NCBI RefSeq assembly: GCF_008386505.1
Contig: NZ_VUNZ01000001.1
Location: forward strand, 62,001-126,000
Direction: 5' to 3'
DNA: 64,000 nt
Source of the DNA: Chryseobacterium sediminis
Lineage (GTDB): Bacteria; Bacteroidota; Bacteroidia; Flavobacteriales; Weeksellaceae
Position numbers and translations under genes: made by a program. Shown piece after piece: positions 18,110 to 27,172 of this stretch. The notes beneath the pieces were generated by a model. That model had not been told where the DNA came from and did not search any database. It saw nothing but the letters and a program-made list of their open reading frames with translations. Within the stretch, counting starts at the first letter, position 1. Each line of letters starts with the position of its first letter.

Positions 18110-18571
18110 CTAAATGGTCAGACCATGATTGTTTTTCACTTCAGCCATCACAAACGTACTGTGCGTACTCCCTATAGAATCTACAGATCCCAGTTTGTTA
18201 AACACAAAGTCCTGATAATGTTTCATATCCCGTACCTGAACTTTCAGGAGAAAATCAAAATCTCCGGAAATATTGTAGCATTCCGCAACTTCTTCAATTT
18301 CTAAAATTTCTTTTACAAAATCATACCCTACAGATCTGTCGTGAATTTTCAGTTTGATCTGACAGAAAACCGTAAACCCACGGTTGAGCTTTTCAGCATC
18401 AAGAACAGCAGCATATCTTTTCACAAATCCTTCCTGCTCCAATCTTTTTACTCTTTCAAAAACCGGTGAAGTTGAGAGATTCACTTCTTTTGCAAGCTCT
18501 TTTACGGTTAGTTTTGCATTTTTCTGGAGCAGCCTCAGCAGCTGTACATCCTTATCATCGAGTTGTTCCAC
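18110..18571 (-). CDS. Lrp/AsnC-family transcriptional regulator
   Basis: A 153-residue regulator with the usual L-D-D-K-D-V-Q-L-L-R-L-L-Q-K-N-A-K start, a winged helix-turn-helix (L-A-K-E-V-N-L-S-T-S-P-V-F-E-R-V-K-R-L) in the first ~55 residues and a C-terminal RAM ligand domain with the G-D-F-D-F-L-L-K-V motif. It starts at GTG (18569-18571); a stop lies in frame just upstream. This family senses amino acids, often branched-chain ones. Its place between the valine-catabolic operon and metE suggests control of one or both, but the ligand is not proven. Confidence 0.92.
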   Translation of the reverse strand: MEQLDDKDVQLLRLLQKNAKLTVKELAKEVNLSTSPVFERVKRLEQEGFVKRYAAVLDAEKLNRGFTVFCQIKLKIHDRSVGYDFVKEILEIEEVAECYNISGDFDFLLKVQVRDMKHYQDFVFNKLGSVDSIGSTHSTFVMAEVKNNHGLTI

Positions 18572-18673
18572 AGAATATTATTCTTTTAGATTATAAAAAC
18601 AGTCAAATTTAAAGAATTATATGCTTTTATTTATGTTTTTAAAAGTTTATTTTGCTTAATTAATTAACTTTAA

Positions 18674-18703
18674 TTGTATTTTTATTCTGTATTATTAATT
18701 TTA
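18674..18703 (+). promoter_or_regulatory. Promoter of the riboswitch 2-metE transcript
   Basis: TTG at 18674-18676, a 19-base spacer and TAATTTTA at 18696-18703 fit the flavobacterial pattern with the last base of TAnnTTTG changed. It lies about 70-80 bases before the aptamer. Confidence 0.6.
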
Positions 18704-18774
18704 CACAAAATTAAAAACTTTTATTGGTGATGATTGTCATCAGTAAAAGTACAGTTCTTTAGAGATACTTCATC

Positions 18775-18990
18775 AAACAGGAAAGGTTTTACATAACGTA
18801 GATTAATAGGGAATCGTGTGAAAATCACGAGCTGTCGCGCAACTGTAAGTAACACACCAAAGGTTTCTGTCCTTGTATATCCACTGCCAAAAGCGGGAAG
18901 GATGGCGGAAACTGTTACAAGTCAGGAGACCTGCCTTTACTGAATTGACAATGCTTTCGCGGTCTGAAGCTTTTGGGTCATACAGATGAT
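18775..18990 (+). promoter_or_regulatory. Cobalamin riboswitch 2, upstream of metE
   Basis: The same aptamer elements as riboswitch 1: GGGAATCGTGTG-AAAATCACGAGCTG from 18809, CGCGCAACTGTAAGT ending at 18850, the B12 box AAGTCAGGAGACCTGCC at 18919-18935, and the shared tail ATGCTTTCGCGGTCTGAAGCTT at 18951-18972. MetE is the B12-independent methionine synthase, a classic B12-repressed gene, so function and context agree. The 157 bases from the tail to the metE ATG would hold the expression platform; no clear T-run terminator is visible, which leaves translational control possible. Confidence 0.94.
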
Positions 18991-19128
18991 ATATCGGATG
19001 TATACACTTTCTCGGTAAGGGAAGCTGTATTGTTTGTTATATCATGATCCCTGAAATTTTCATCCGTTAAAACATTACGAAGCATTTTAAAAAGGCTTTA
19101 TCAATAAGTTTAATTAAAAAGTTTAAAA

Positions 19129-21432
19129 ATGCAAACTCACATTCTGGGCTATCCGCGTATTGGTAGCAAAAGAGAACTCAAAAAAGCCTGCGAGCAATAT
19201 TGGTCAGGTAAAATTCTTCTGGAAGAACTGCTGAATACGGGTAGAAATATCTGTAATCAAAACTGGAACATTCAGAAAGAAGCAGGAATAGACCTTATTC
19301 CATGTAATGATTTTTCATACTATGATCAGGTATTGGACATGAGTCTTGTGGTAGGGGCAATTCCCACACGTTACCATGAAGTAGTGCTTAAAAAAAACAA
19401 TTCTGAGCTGGATCTTTATTTTGCTATGGCGAGAGGATACCAAAAAGAAGGCTTGGATATCACTGCAATGGAAATGACAAAATGGTTTGATACCAATTAT
19501 CACTATATCGTTCCCGAGTTTTATAAAAACCAACAGTTTAAGCTGAGTTCAGATAAAATTTTCAATGAATTTGCAGGAGCAAAACAGGCAGGAATCAATG
19601 CAAAACCTGTAATTATCGGACTGGTTTCCTATTTGTTATTAGGAAAAGAAAAAGAAGAAGGGTTTGATAAACTGGATCTAGCCGGAAACCTTCTTTCCGT
19701 ATATACAGAGATTTTGACCAAACTTCAGGAGCAGGGCGCAGAATGGATTCAGTTTGATGAACCTTTTTTAGCATTGGACTTAACGGAAAAAGCAAAAGAA
19801 GCCTATCATTTTGTTTACACTGAAATAAGAAAACGTTTCCCGAAACTGAAATTTATTGTGGCCACTTATTTTGAAGGATTAAATGATAACGGATCTCTTG
19901 CAGTATCACTTCCTGTGAATGTATTGCATGTAGATCTTGTAAGAAACCCAGAACAATTGGATGATATTCTGAATATTATTCCGGAAAGTTTAAGCCTTTC
20001 ATTAGGAGTAGTTGACGGAAGAAATATCTGGAAAAATGATTTTGAAAAATCTTTGTATTTCATCAATAAAGCAGTTGAGAAATTAGGTTCTGAAAGAGTT
20101 TTAATTGCTCCTTCCTCTTCATTGCTTCATTCACCATGTGATCTGGATTTTGAAACTTCCCTTAATCCGGAAATTAAAAACTGGCTGGCTTTTGCCAAAC
20201 AAAAAGTGACAGAAGTGGTAACGCTTAAAGAACTGGCATCCGGAACAGAAAATGAACAGACTCTTGCCTCTTTTGAAGAAAATAAAAAAGCAATTGCAAG
20301 CAGAAGAACATCCTCGCTTATTCATAATGATGGGGTGAAGCAAAGAGCAAATGCGGTCACTGAAAAAGATGCACAAAGGATAAATACATTCAAGATCCGT
20401 AAAGAAGAACAGCAGAAAGTATTACAGCTTCCTTTATTTCCAACAACAACCATCGGGTCATTCCCGCAGACCACGGAGGTAAGAAGCTGGAGAGCAAAAT
20501 TCAAGAAAGGAGAACTGACGGCAGAGCAATATGATATTTTACTGAAAGAAGAAACCCAAAGAACCATTAGCTGGCAGGAAGAAATAGGAATAGATGTATT
20601 GGTTCACGGGGAATTTGAGCGTAACGATATGGTGGAATATTTCGGGGAACAATTGGAAGGTTTTACATTTACAAAAAACGGATGGGTACAAAGCTACGGA
20701 AGCCGTTGTGTAAAACCTCCTGTAATCTTTGGTGATGTTTCCCGTCCCACACCAATGACGGTATACTGGTCTCAATATGCACAATCCCAGACAGAAAAAT
20801 GGGTAAAAGGAATGCTCACAGGTCCTGTTACAATTTTACAATGGTCTTTTGTACGTGATGATCAACCTCGTTCAGAGACGTGTAAACAAATTGCTCTGGC
20901 CATCCGTGATGAGGTTGTGGATCTTGAAAAAGCAGGAATCAGAATTATTCAGATTGATGAGCCGGCCATTAGAGAAGGGCTTCCATTACGAAAGACGGAC
21001 TGGCAGAACTACCTGAAATGGGCCGTAGAAGCTTTCAGAATTTCAGCAAGCGGAGTAGAAGATGCTACACAGATTCATACTCATATGTGCTATTCGGAAT
21101 TCAATGATATTATTGAAAATATTGCCGATATGGATGCAGATGTGATTACCATAGAATGTTCCCGCTCTCAGATGGAACTGCTGAATGCTTTTGCAGACTT
21201 CAGATATCCGAACGAAATTGGTCCCGGAGTTTACGATATCCATTCCCCAAGAGTTCCGTCAAAAGAAGAAATGATTGAACTGTTGAGAAAAGCCCAAAAC
21301 GTGATTCCTGCCAATCAGCTTTGGGTAAATCCGGACTGCGGACTGAAAACAAGACACTGGGAAGAAACAGAAAAAGCTTTGATAGCAATGGTAGCCGCGG
21401 CTAAAGAAGCCTCTGTAGAATATGCACTCTAA
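19129..21432 (+). CDS. metE: Cobalamin-independent methionine synthase
   Basis: Transfers a methyl group from 5-methyltetrahydropteroyl-triglutamate to homocysteine without B12. The 767-residue length matches MetE with its two barrels. The N-terminal barrel begins with Y-P-R-I-G-S-K-R-E-L-K. The catalytic C-terminal barrel holds T-T-I-G-S-F-P-Q-T near 440, the zinc ligands in I-H-T-H-M-C-Y near 645-651 and D-C-G-L-K-T-R near 735-741, and the homocysteine/folate stretch I-D-E-P-A-I-R-E-G-L-P-L. It is cytosolic and stands alone between riboswitch 2 and a strong terminator. Confidence 0.97.
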   Translation: MQTHILGYPRIGSKRELKKACEQYWSGKILLEELLNTGRNICNQNWNIQKEAGIDLIPCNDFSYYDQVLDMSLVVGAIPTRYHEVVLKKNNSELDLYFAMARGYQKEGLDITAMEMTKWFDTNYHYIVPEFYKNQQFKLSSDKIFNEFAGAKQAGINAKPVIIGLVSYLLLGKEKEEGFDKLDLAGNLLSVYTEILTKLQEQGAEWIQFDEPFLALDLTEKAKEAYHFVYTEIRKRFPKLKFIVATYFEGLNDNGSLAVSLPVNVLHVDLVRNPEQLDDILNIIPESLSLSLGVVDGRNIWKNDFEKSLYFINKAVEKLGSERVLIAPSSSLLHSPCDLDFETSLNPEIKNWLAFAKQKVTEVVTLKELASGTENEQTLASFEENKKAIASRRTSSLIHNDGVKQRANAVTEKDAQRINTFKIRKEEQQKVLQLPLFPTTTIGSFPQTTEVRSWRAKFKKGELTAEQYDILLKEETQRTISWQEEIGIDVLVHGEFERNDMVEYFGEQLEGFTFTKNGWVQSYGSRCVKPPVIFGDVSRPTPMTVYWSQYAQSQTEKWVKGMLTGPVTILQWSFVRDDQPRSETCKQIALAIRDEVVDLEKAGIRIIQIDEPAIREGLPLRKTDWQNYLKWAVEAFRISASGVEDATQIHTHMCYSEFNDIIENIADMDADVITIECSRSQMELLNAFADFRYPNEIGPGVYDIHSPRVPSKEEMIELLRKAQNVIPANQLWVNPDCGLKTRHWEETEKALIAMVAAAKEASVEYAL

Positions 21433-21462
21433 AAAAAATTAAAATAATTAGATTCCACAATT

Positions 21463-21502
21463 CAGATCGTGTTATGATTTTTCATAGCACGATCTGTTAT
21501 TT
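21463..21502 (+). terminator. Intrinsic terminator after metE
   Basis: AGATCGTGTTATGA pairs with TCATAGCACGATCT (nearly perfect, 14 positions) around a TTTT loop and is followed by GTTATTTTAAA. Confidence 0.8.
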
Positions 21503-21639
21503 TAAAAAGGTGAAAAAATAATGATCATATCATATTCTATTCATTTTTATATCCTATTTTTGCTGCCCGATGCATTTGACAGATATGAGTCTGAAAAATA
21601 TATTGAAAAACTGATAACCAGCGAACTATACATTTAAAC

Positions 21640-22350
21640 ATGAAAGAATCATTTTCTGAAATGAGATCAGAAACTTACAGCCCGGAATATATATCCAGAT
21701 TAAGATGGAGTATTGTTATCCTTTTTGCAGCCATTGCAATTATTTTACTGGGATTTTTTATTAACGCAATTTCCAATACCTCTACTGACACCGCATCTGA
21801 TATGATCTTCTTTTTACTCTTTTTGATTAGTGGCTCACTGGCAGGGTGGCTGGCTTATCAAATGACCGGAAATCAGGATGAGAAAATCAGTGGTCTGCTG
21901 ATCAATCATCAGGGAATCCTGTTTCTCAACAGAAAAGAGAAAGTTCTGTCAGAAATTAATTACCAGGATTTGGTTAAAAGTAAGGATCCTTATATAAAAG
22001 ACATTTATTCCGAATCTCAGAATCCCGGAAAATACAGTAATTTCAGGAAAAATCTATACGTTCATGAAAAAGATGAAACTGGAAAACCCCAAAAGAAACT
22101 CATCAATCTGGATGTGATTCCGCTTAAAAATCGTTATGATCTTATCGGACATTTTCTGAAAGGAATACACACTTTTCGTCCCGATCTGAAAATTGATCCT
22201 GAAGTTTACAAGGATTTTTATCTTGATGAAAAAACATTACGCTATGCTCCTGATAACCTTAAAAATGATATGAAAGTGAAAATCATTACTATAGCTGTTG
22301 TCATTTTAGTAATCCTCGCTTTCAGATACTTTTTTTTAGATGAAGTCTAA
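21640..22350 (+). CDS. Unrecognised membrane protein, three predicted TM segments
   Basis: A 236-residue protein with hydrophobic segments at about residues 22-45, 53-75 and 213-232 and a polar, lysine-rich domain between them. The middle part (G-L-L-I-N-H-Q-G-I-L-F-L-N-R-K-E-K) resembles the PH-like cores of small bacterial membrane proteins, but I do not recognise the family with confidence. It ends one base before the convergent AraC gene's stop, and the genes do not overlap. Function unknown. Confidence 0.75.
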   Translation: MKESFSEMRSETYSPEYISRLRWSIVILFAAIAIILLGFFINAISNTSTDTASDMIFFLLFLISGSLAGWLAYQMTGNQDEKISGLLINHQGILFLNRKEKVLSEINYQDLVKSKDPYIKDIYSESQNPGKYSNFRKNLYVHEKDETGKPQKKLINLDVIPLKNRYDLIGHFLKGIHTFRPDLKIDPEVYKDFYLDEKTLRYAPDNLKNDMKVKIITIAVVILVILAFRYFFLDEV

Positions 22351-22351
22351 G

Positions 22352-23149
22352 TTATTTTGCCTGTAATGAACTCGGCGGATAACCAAACTGCTTTTTAAAT
22401 GCAAAAGAGAAATGGGACAAATTTTCAAAACCCAGATCCAGATAAATATCAGAAACCGATCTCCCTTTTTGGGTAAGCAGAAAATGAGCTTCCTTCAATC
22501 GTCTAAGCTGCAGCCATTGTCTTGGAGGTATTCCAAATATTTTCTGAAAATCTCTTTTAAAGGCAGAGAGACTCCTTCCGGTCAGATAAGCAAATCGTTC
22601 TACATTGACATTGAAATGAAAGTTTTTGTTCATAAAAGTTTCAATATCTATTTTGTAAGGCTCGGAGAAATCAAATAAAATATCTTTAAGACCCGGATCA
22701 TCGCTCAGCATCAGAAGTAAAGCTTCTTTCTGTTTGAGGCGGAGAAGTTCTGTGGAAGCAGGAAGTTCTTCATAGGCCAGTAAAGAATACATAAAAGAAG
22801 TTAATGCCTTTTGATCCGGTTTTATAAAAGCCGGAGTATTGTCTTTCTTTTCTGCCTGATATCCGTACTCACGGCTGAAATCACGTAAGATGGCTTCATC
22901 AAAATAAATGGTTACCGTTCTTATCTCCCCATTTTTAGGAGGATATTTGGCAAACTTCAGGAGACGGTTTTTTCTCGCAGAATAAAGTTCCCCTTCTTTA
23001 AATATCGTCTTTGTGATCCCGTCATTCAGTTCCATTTCTCCGGAAAGAACCAGCCCCAGACTATGGATTCGTGCAAATTGTTCTCCTTCCCTGAATTCTG
23101 AAAAATGACAGGAGTAATTGATAGGTAAAGGAATATTATTTTCGCTCAT
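22352..23149 (-). CDS. AraC-family transcriptional regulator
   Basis: A 265-residue regulator: N-terminal cupin-like sensor (L-S-G-E-M-E-L-N-D-G near 33-42) and a C-terminal double helix-turn-helix of ~100 residues, with F-A-Y-L-T-G-R-S-L-S-A-F-K-R-D-F and the closing L-G-F-E-N-L-S-H-F-S-F-A-F-K-K-Q-F-G motif typical of AraC/XylS. An aldehyde dehydrogenase gene lies just upstream on the same strand and is a plausible target. The inducer is not predictable. Confidence 0.92.
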   Translation of the reverse strand: MSENNIPLPINYSCHFSEFREGEQFARIHSLGLVLSGEMELNDGITKTIFKEGELYSARKNRLLKFAKYPPKNGEIRTVTIYFDEAILRDFSREYGYQAEKKDNTPAFIKPDQKALTSFMYSLLAYEELPASTELLRLKQKEALLLMLSDDPGLKDILFDFSEPYKIDIETFMNKNFHFNVNVERFAYLTGRSLSAFKRDFQKIFGIPPRQWLQLRRLKEAHFLLTQKGRSVSDIYLDLGFENLSHFSFAFKKQFGYPPSSLQAK

Positions 23150-23275
23150 GGCTCACACACTTATTTCTTGATCGATTCTTTGTTCAAACTTACAAAACTT
23201 TTTTAGTATCAATGATGGGTTACTATTGTTTAAATCCTCAAAGCCTGCCATTCACAGACTTTGAGAATTTCAATA

Positions 23276-24691
23276 TCAGGCAAGAATAGTCTTGGGCTCA
23301 AGATATGCTTCCAATCCGAATACCCCATACTCACGGCCAATTCCGCTTTGTTTGAATCCCCCGAAAGGAGCATAAGGGTCATGCGAAAATCCATTGATAC
23401 AGATTCTTCCGGCATCAATCTGTGCTGCAATACGTTCTGCATGTTCCTTATCCGAAGAACTGATGTAAGCTGCAAGACCATAAGTGGTGTCATTGGCAAT
23501 AGCAACCGCTTCCTCTTCATTGTTATAAGGAATAATAGACAGTACCGGCCCGAAGATTTCTTCCTGAGCGATACGCATATCATTACGAACATTGGTAAAG
23601 ATAGTTGCTTTTACAAAATTACCGCTTTCAAGACCTTCCGGTTTACCTTCACCGCCAGCGAGTAAAGTTGCTCCTTCTTCCTGTCCAAGACGGATGTAAC
23701 TTTGTACTCTTTCAAACTGTTTGGTGCTTACCATAGGCCCTACAAGGGTATCTGCTTCATTAGGGTTTCCTACTTTTACCTGCTCTGCTGCTTTTTTAGC
23801 CAGCTCATTCACTTCATTCAGTCTGTTTTGGGGAACAAGCAGACGGGTAGGAGCAATACAGGCCTGCCCATTGTTCATATACGCTCCGAAAACAGCCATA
23901 GGAATAGCTTTTTCAAGATCGGCATCTTCAAGGATGATATTTGGAGACTTTCCGCCAAGTTCAAGGGTTACTCTTTTCATGGTATCTACAGCTCCTTTGG
24001 CAATAGCTTTTCCTGTAAGAGTAGACCCTGTGAAAGAGATTTTTGCGATATCAGGATGCTGAGTAATTTCTGCACCTACCACATTTCCTAATCCGTTTAC
24101 AATATTGAATATCCCTGCAGGCAAACCGGCTTCATGAAAACATTCAGTAAGCAGCTGGGTTTGTGCAGCACTCATTTCACTTGGTTTGATAACGGCTGTA
24201 CATCCGGCAGCAATAGCGGTAGCCAGTTTGTTGCAGATAAAACTGTTGCTGGCATTCCATGGAGTAATGATTCCTACCACTCCCAGAGATTCAAAACGTA
24301 TTTTAGAATGTCCCACTGTCTTTTCAAAGTCATAAGATTCCAGCGTAGTAATGGTTGTTGTAAAGGCTGAAATTGCATTTTGAACACTCATCCTGCAGAA
24401 CTGCAAGGTTCCTCCATATTCATTTACCATCACAGAAACCAGTTCATCTTCCCGTTTGCTCACAGCTTTATGCAGTTTTTGAAGTAAACTGATACGTTCT
24501 TCTTTTGTCGTTTTTGAAAAGGCAGTAAAAGCTTTCTTCGCTGCGGCGATAGCCATTCGGGTGTCTACTTCATTTCCCAGAACAACTTCTCCGGTTTTTT
24601 CATTGTTCGTAGGATTTATAAGATCAAATGTTTCTGTTCCATTCGGTGTAACAAATTCACCGTTGATGTAAATTTTATTAATCTGTTTCAT
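23276..24691 (-). CDS. NAD(P)-dependent aldehyde dehydrogenase
   Basis: A 471-residue aldehyde dehydrogenase with all family motifs: T-P-W-N-A-S-N near 140, the glutamate motif E-L-G-G-K-S-P-N near 245, the catalytic cysteine in N-N-G-Q-A-C-I near 280 and the late E-I-F-G-P-V-L-S near 385. Substrate class is uncertain; this subgroup contains benzaldehyde, vanillin and general medium-chain aldehyde dehydrogenases. It is followed by an AraC regulator on the same strand at a 126-base distance. Confidence 0.9.
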   Translation of the reverse strand: MKQINKIYINGEFVTPNGTETFDLINPTNNEKTGEVVLGNEVDTRMAIAAAKKAFTAFSKTTKEERISLLQKLHKAVSKREDELVSVMVNEYGGTLQFCRMSVQNAISAFTTTITTLESYDFEKTVGHSKIRFESLGVVGIITPWNASNSFICNKLATAIAAGCTAVIKPSEMSAAQTQLLTECFHEAGLPAGIFNIVNGLGNVVGAEITQHPDIAKISFTGSTLTGKAIAKGAVDTMKRVTLELGGKSPNIILEDADLEKAIPMAVFGAYMNNGQACIAPTRLLVPQNRLNEVNELAKKAAEQVKVGNPNEADTLVGPMVSTKQFERVQSYIRLGQEEGATLLAGGEGKPEGLESGNFVKATIFTNVRNDMRIAQEEIFGPVLSIIPYNNEEEAVAIANDTTYGLAAYISSSDKEHAERIAAQIDAGRICINGFSHDPYAPFGGFKQSGIGREYGVFGLEAYLEPKTILA

Positions 24692-25199
24692 TTTGATGAT
24701 TTTAATACGACAAAGTTCGTCAGAAACAGAAAAGATAGGTTTGCTGTATAGGTCAATTTTTGTTTGTTGTATGGTTCATGTTTGTGTATGGAATATAAGC
24801 TGTTTGTTTTCCTTTTTGAATTAATATGAAAAAATAATCTGATCTTCCGTGAAATTGATTACTTTTATCACAACCAAGTAAATAGGTCGTTTTGAGAACA
24901 ACACTTAAACTTATTACTACTTAGTATCAGTCTCCGTAACCACAGGCTGATCGTTCTTTCGTTTGGGTAATTCTACCCGAACAGGTTTTCATTTCATCAT
25001 ATTATCAATTGCATTGCCTGAAAATGGGCAGCTATATCTGTTGTTTTAGCCTTAATCATTATGATTTCAAAGACTGAAATACAGGTCAAATTATACCTTA
25101 AGATAATCTTTGGGTAAATCTCAGATGTATCAACCTTCTTGTAATGCGTGAATAATATGGAAAAAATCCAACAAAGAATAGCAAGCACGATTATAAGTA
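24692..25199. other. Gene-poor region between divergent genes
   Basis: No gene that I can support. On the minus strand, 24923-24991 reads as a plausible but headless protein tail (K-P-V-R-V-E-L-P-K-R-K-N-D-Q-P) ending in TAG, and further up a hydrophobic stretch opens only with TTG. They may be remnants of a lost small membrane-protein gene. A small hairpin GGGTA-ATTC-TACCC is at 24965-24978. Confidence 0.35.
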
Positions 25200-25847
25200 A
25201 TGAGTACAAAACATATTTGGGAGGTAAAAGCGAAAAACACTCCCTTACTAAAAAAGAAATGCAGTCATTGTAACAGCGACAGGTTTTATTGCAGCGATAA
25301 ATTCAGACTGAATGCTCAGAAAAAGAATATTGATATATGGTTAATTTACCGATGTGTAAAATGCAACAACACCTATAACATGACTGTATTTTCAAGAATC
25401 AGAACAGAATCTATCAGTAAAGAAATATTCAATAAATTTTCAGAAAATAATACAGAAATTGCCTGGGAATATGCCTTCTCACAGGAAATAAGACGGAAAA
25501 ATAATGTAGAAGCAGATCTGGAAAGCGTAGAATATGAGATTTTATACAATACCATCCCTATTGAAGATCTGATCAATATGGAAGGTGAGATGATTTCGTT
25601 TCAAATACAATGTTCATTTGATTTTAACGTAAGAGTTTCAACCGTTATCAGGACATGTTTAGCTCTTTCATCATCTAAACTGAACCTTCTGCTTGATTCA
25701 GGCACCGTTTATTTTAATGGAAAACCTTTACAAAAGAAGTACAAGATTAAAAACGGTGATATTGTTAACCTCAAAAAACAAACACTGATTGACATTTACC
25801 TTATGGGGAAAGAGGAATTGTTTCTCAATATTGTAAATGATAAATAA
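25200..25847 (+). CDS. DUF1062-type protein with zinc ribbon and S4-like tail
   Basis: A 215-residue cytosolic protein. Two C-x2-C pairs (K-C-S-H-C near residues 20-23 and R-C-V-K-C near 51-54) form a likely zinc ribbon. The C-terminal ~75 residues (K-L-N-L-L-L-D-S-G-T-V-Y-F-N-G-K then K-I-K-N-G-D-I-V) resemble an S4 RNA-binding fold. The order matches proteins annotated as DUF1062, whose role is unknown; RNA or ribosome binding is my inference from the two modules. A shared terminator separates it from the convergent sigma-factor gene. Confidence 0.75.
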   Translation: MSTKHIWEVKAKNTPLLKKKCSHCNSDRFYCSDKFRLNAQKKNIDIWLIYRCVKCNNTYNMTVFSRIRTESISKEIFNKFSENNTEIAWEYAFSQEIRRKNNVEADLESVEYEILYNTIPIEDLINMEGEMISFQIQCSFDFNVRVSTVIRTCLALSSSKLNLLLDSGTVYFNGKPLQKKYKIKNGDIVNLKKQTLIDIYLMGKEELFLNIVNDK

Positions 25848-25850
25848 TAA

Positions 25851-25886
25851 AAAAGCCTTCCAATCATTGATCGGAGGCTTTTCTTT
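25851..25886. terminator. Bidirectional intrinsic terminator
   Basis: AAAAGCCTTCC pairs with GGAGGCTTTT (one bulge) around a short loop, with T-runs on both strands, between convergent genes. Confidence 0.8.
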
Positions 25887-25900
25887 ACATTTTACGTTGA

Positions 25901-27127
25901 CTATTTTAAAAGATTGAGCTGTTTCTGTAAAGTCAGTTTTTCCGGTTTTGACTTAGTGAGACGAATCGCTTCTTCAAAATGATAAATCGCTTGATCTGCT
26001 TGAATTTCATAATATAAATATCCCAATAGTGCATGATAATATTCGTTGCCGGTGAGGGTAAGCTTTTCTGCTTCAGTAACAGCGACCTCATTTCCATACA
26101 CTTTGGAAAAAGCAAAAGCTCTGTTTAAGGCAGTAACCGGAGAATATTCAATGATAACAAGTTGATTATACAGCGTTAAAATCTGCTGCCATTTATCTTT
26201 GGCAGATGAAGTGTGCCAATACGCAATACCTGCTTCCAGATGGTATTTTGAAACGGAAGTACTGTTGGTCTGGCAGGCTTCTATCAGGTAATAATTGCCT
26301 TTTTCGATCAAAGCTTTATCCCATAATTTTTCGTCCTGATCATCAAAAAGGATGGCTTCTCCTTCATTATTAATTCTGGCATCGAGTCTTGAACTCTGAA
26401 AACACATCAAAGCCAGCAGCGCATTGGTTTTTGGTGTATTGGTAAACAGATTATCAGTAAGGATCAGGGTAAGTCTTAGGGCTTCCAGACAAAGGTCTTT
26501 ACGGATCAAAAGATTATTGGTTCTGGAAAAATAGCCTTCATTAAACAATAAATATAAAGTAGTGAGTACCGTTTCCAGTCGTTGGTGAATATCCTGTTCA
26601 CTTAAAGAATCTATTGTAAAATGGTGCGTTCTGAGAGCTTCCCGCCCTCGTTGCAAACGTTTTTTTATAGTCTCCGTTTTGGAAAGAAAAGCATTGGCGA
26701 TTTCTTCAACGCTGAAGCTGCAAAGAATCTGAAGAGCCAAACATATTTGAGTTTCCCGGGAATTGACAGGGTTGCAGGTCGCGAAAATCATTTCCAGCTG
26801 GCTGTCAGAGATATTTTTGGTATCAAAATCAATGGTTTGGTATTCTTTTTCGGTAGTTCTTACTCCTTCCTTTTTGTTTTTTTCAATAATGGAAAGATGT
26901 TTGAAATAATCTTTTGCTTTATTTTTAGCCACTGTGTAAAGCCAGGCTGCCGGATTATCAGGAAGTCCGTTTAACGCCCAATATTCCGAAGCTTTCAGGA
27001 AGGTTTCGCTGGCAATATCTTCTGCAATTTCGATATGTTTGATATCAAAACTTCTGCAAAGTACGGCAACAATTTTGCTGTACTCAGTTCTGAATAAATG
27101 CGGCGTTATTTCATTCGGATCTGTCAT
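25901..27127 (-). CDS. RNA polymerase ECF-type sigma factor with DUF6596/TPR-like tail
   Basis: A 408-residue sigma factor. Region 2 is seen in E-I-A-E-D-I-A-S-E-T-F-L-K-A and P-A-A-W-L-Y-T-V-A-K-N-K-A-K-D, and region 4 in F-S-V-E-E-I-A-N-A-F and K-K-R-L-Q-R-G-R-E-A-L-R. After these ~170 residues comes a long helical C-terminal domain of the DUF6596 type with TPR-like helices, known from ECF42-like sigma factors, which lack a classical anti-sigma partner and usually sit next to a YciI-like (DGPF) gene. No such gene is beside it here; a PhzF gene is 45 bases upstream instead. Confidence 0.88.
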   Translation of the reverse strand: MTDPNEITPHLFRTEYSKIVAVLCRSFDIKHIEIAEDIASETFLKASEYWALNGLPDNPAAWLYTVAKNKAKDYFKHLSIIEKNKKEGVRTTEKEYQTIDFDTKNISDSQLEMIFATCNPVNSRETQICLALQILCSFSVEEIANAFLSKTETIKKRLQRGREALRTHHFTIDSLSEQDIHQRLETVLTTLYLLFNEGYFSRTNNLLIRKDLCLEALRLTLILTDNLFTNTPKTNALLALMCFQSSRLDARINNEGEAILFDDQDEKLWDKALIEKGNYYLIEACQTNSTSVSKYHLEAGIAYWHTSSAKDKWQQILTLYNQLVIIEYSPVTALNRAFAFSKVYGNEVAVTEAEKLTLTGNEYYHALLGYLYYEIQADQAIYHFEEAIRLTKSKPEKLTLQKQLNLLK

Positions 27128-27172
27128 TGCTGATTTTTTAATGGGGACAATCTTTTAATATAAATGTCAGAA

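Noticed and set aside
24997..25209. Minus-strand ORF of 70 codons with a hydrophobic start
   Set aside because: It opens with TTG, overlaps the 5' end of the divergent DUF1062-like gene by 10 bases and leaves no space for a promoter; treated as chance or a remnant.
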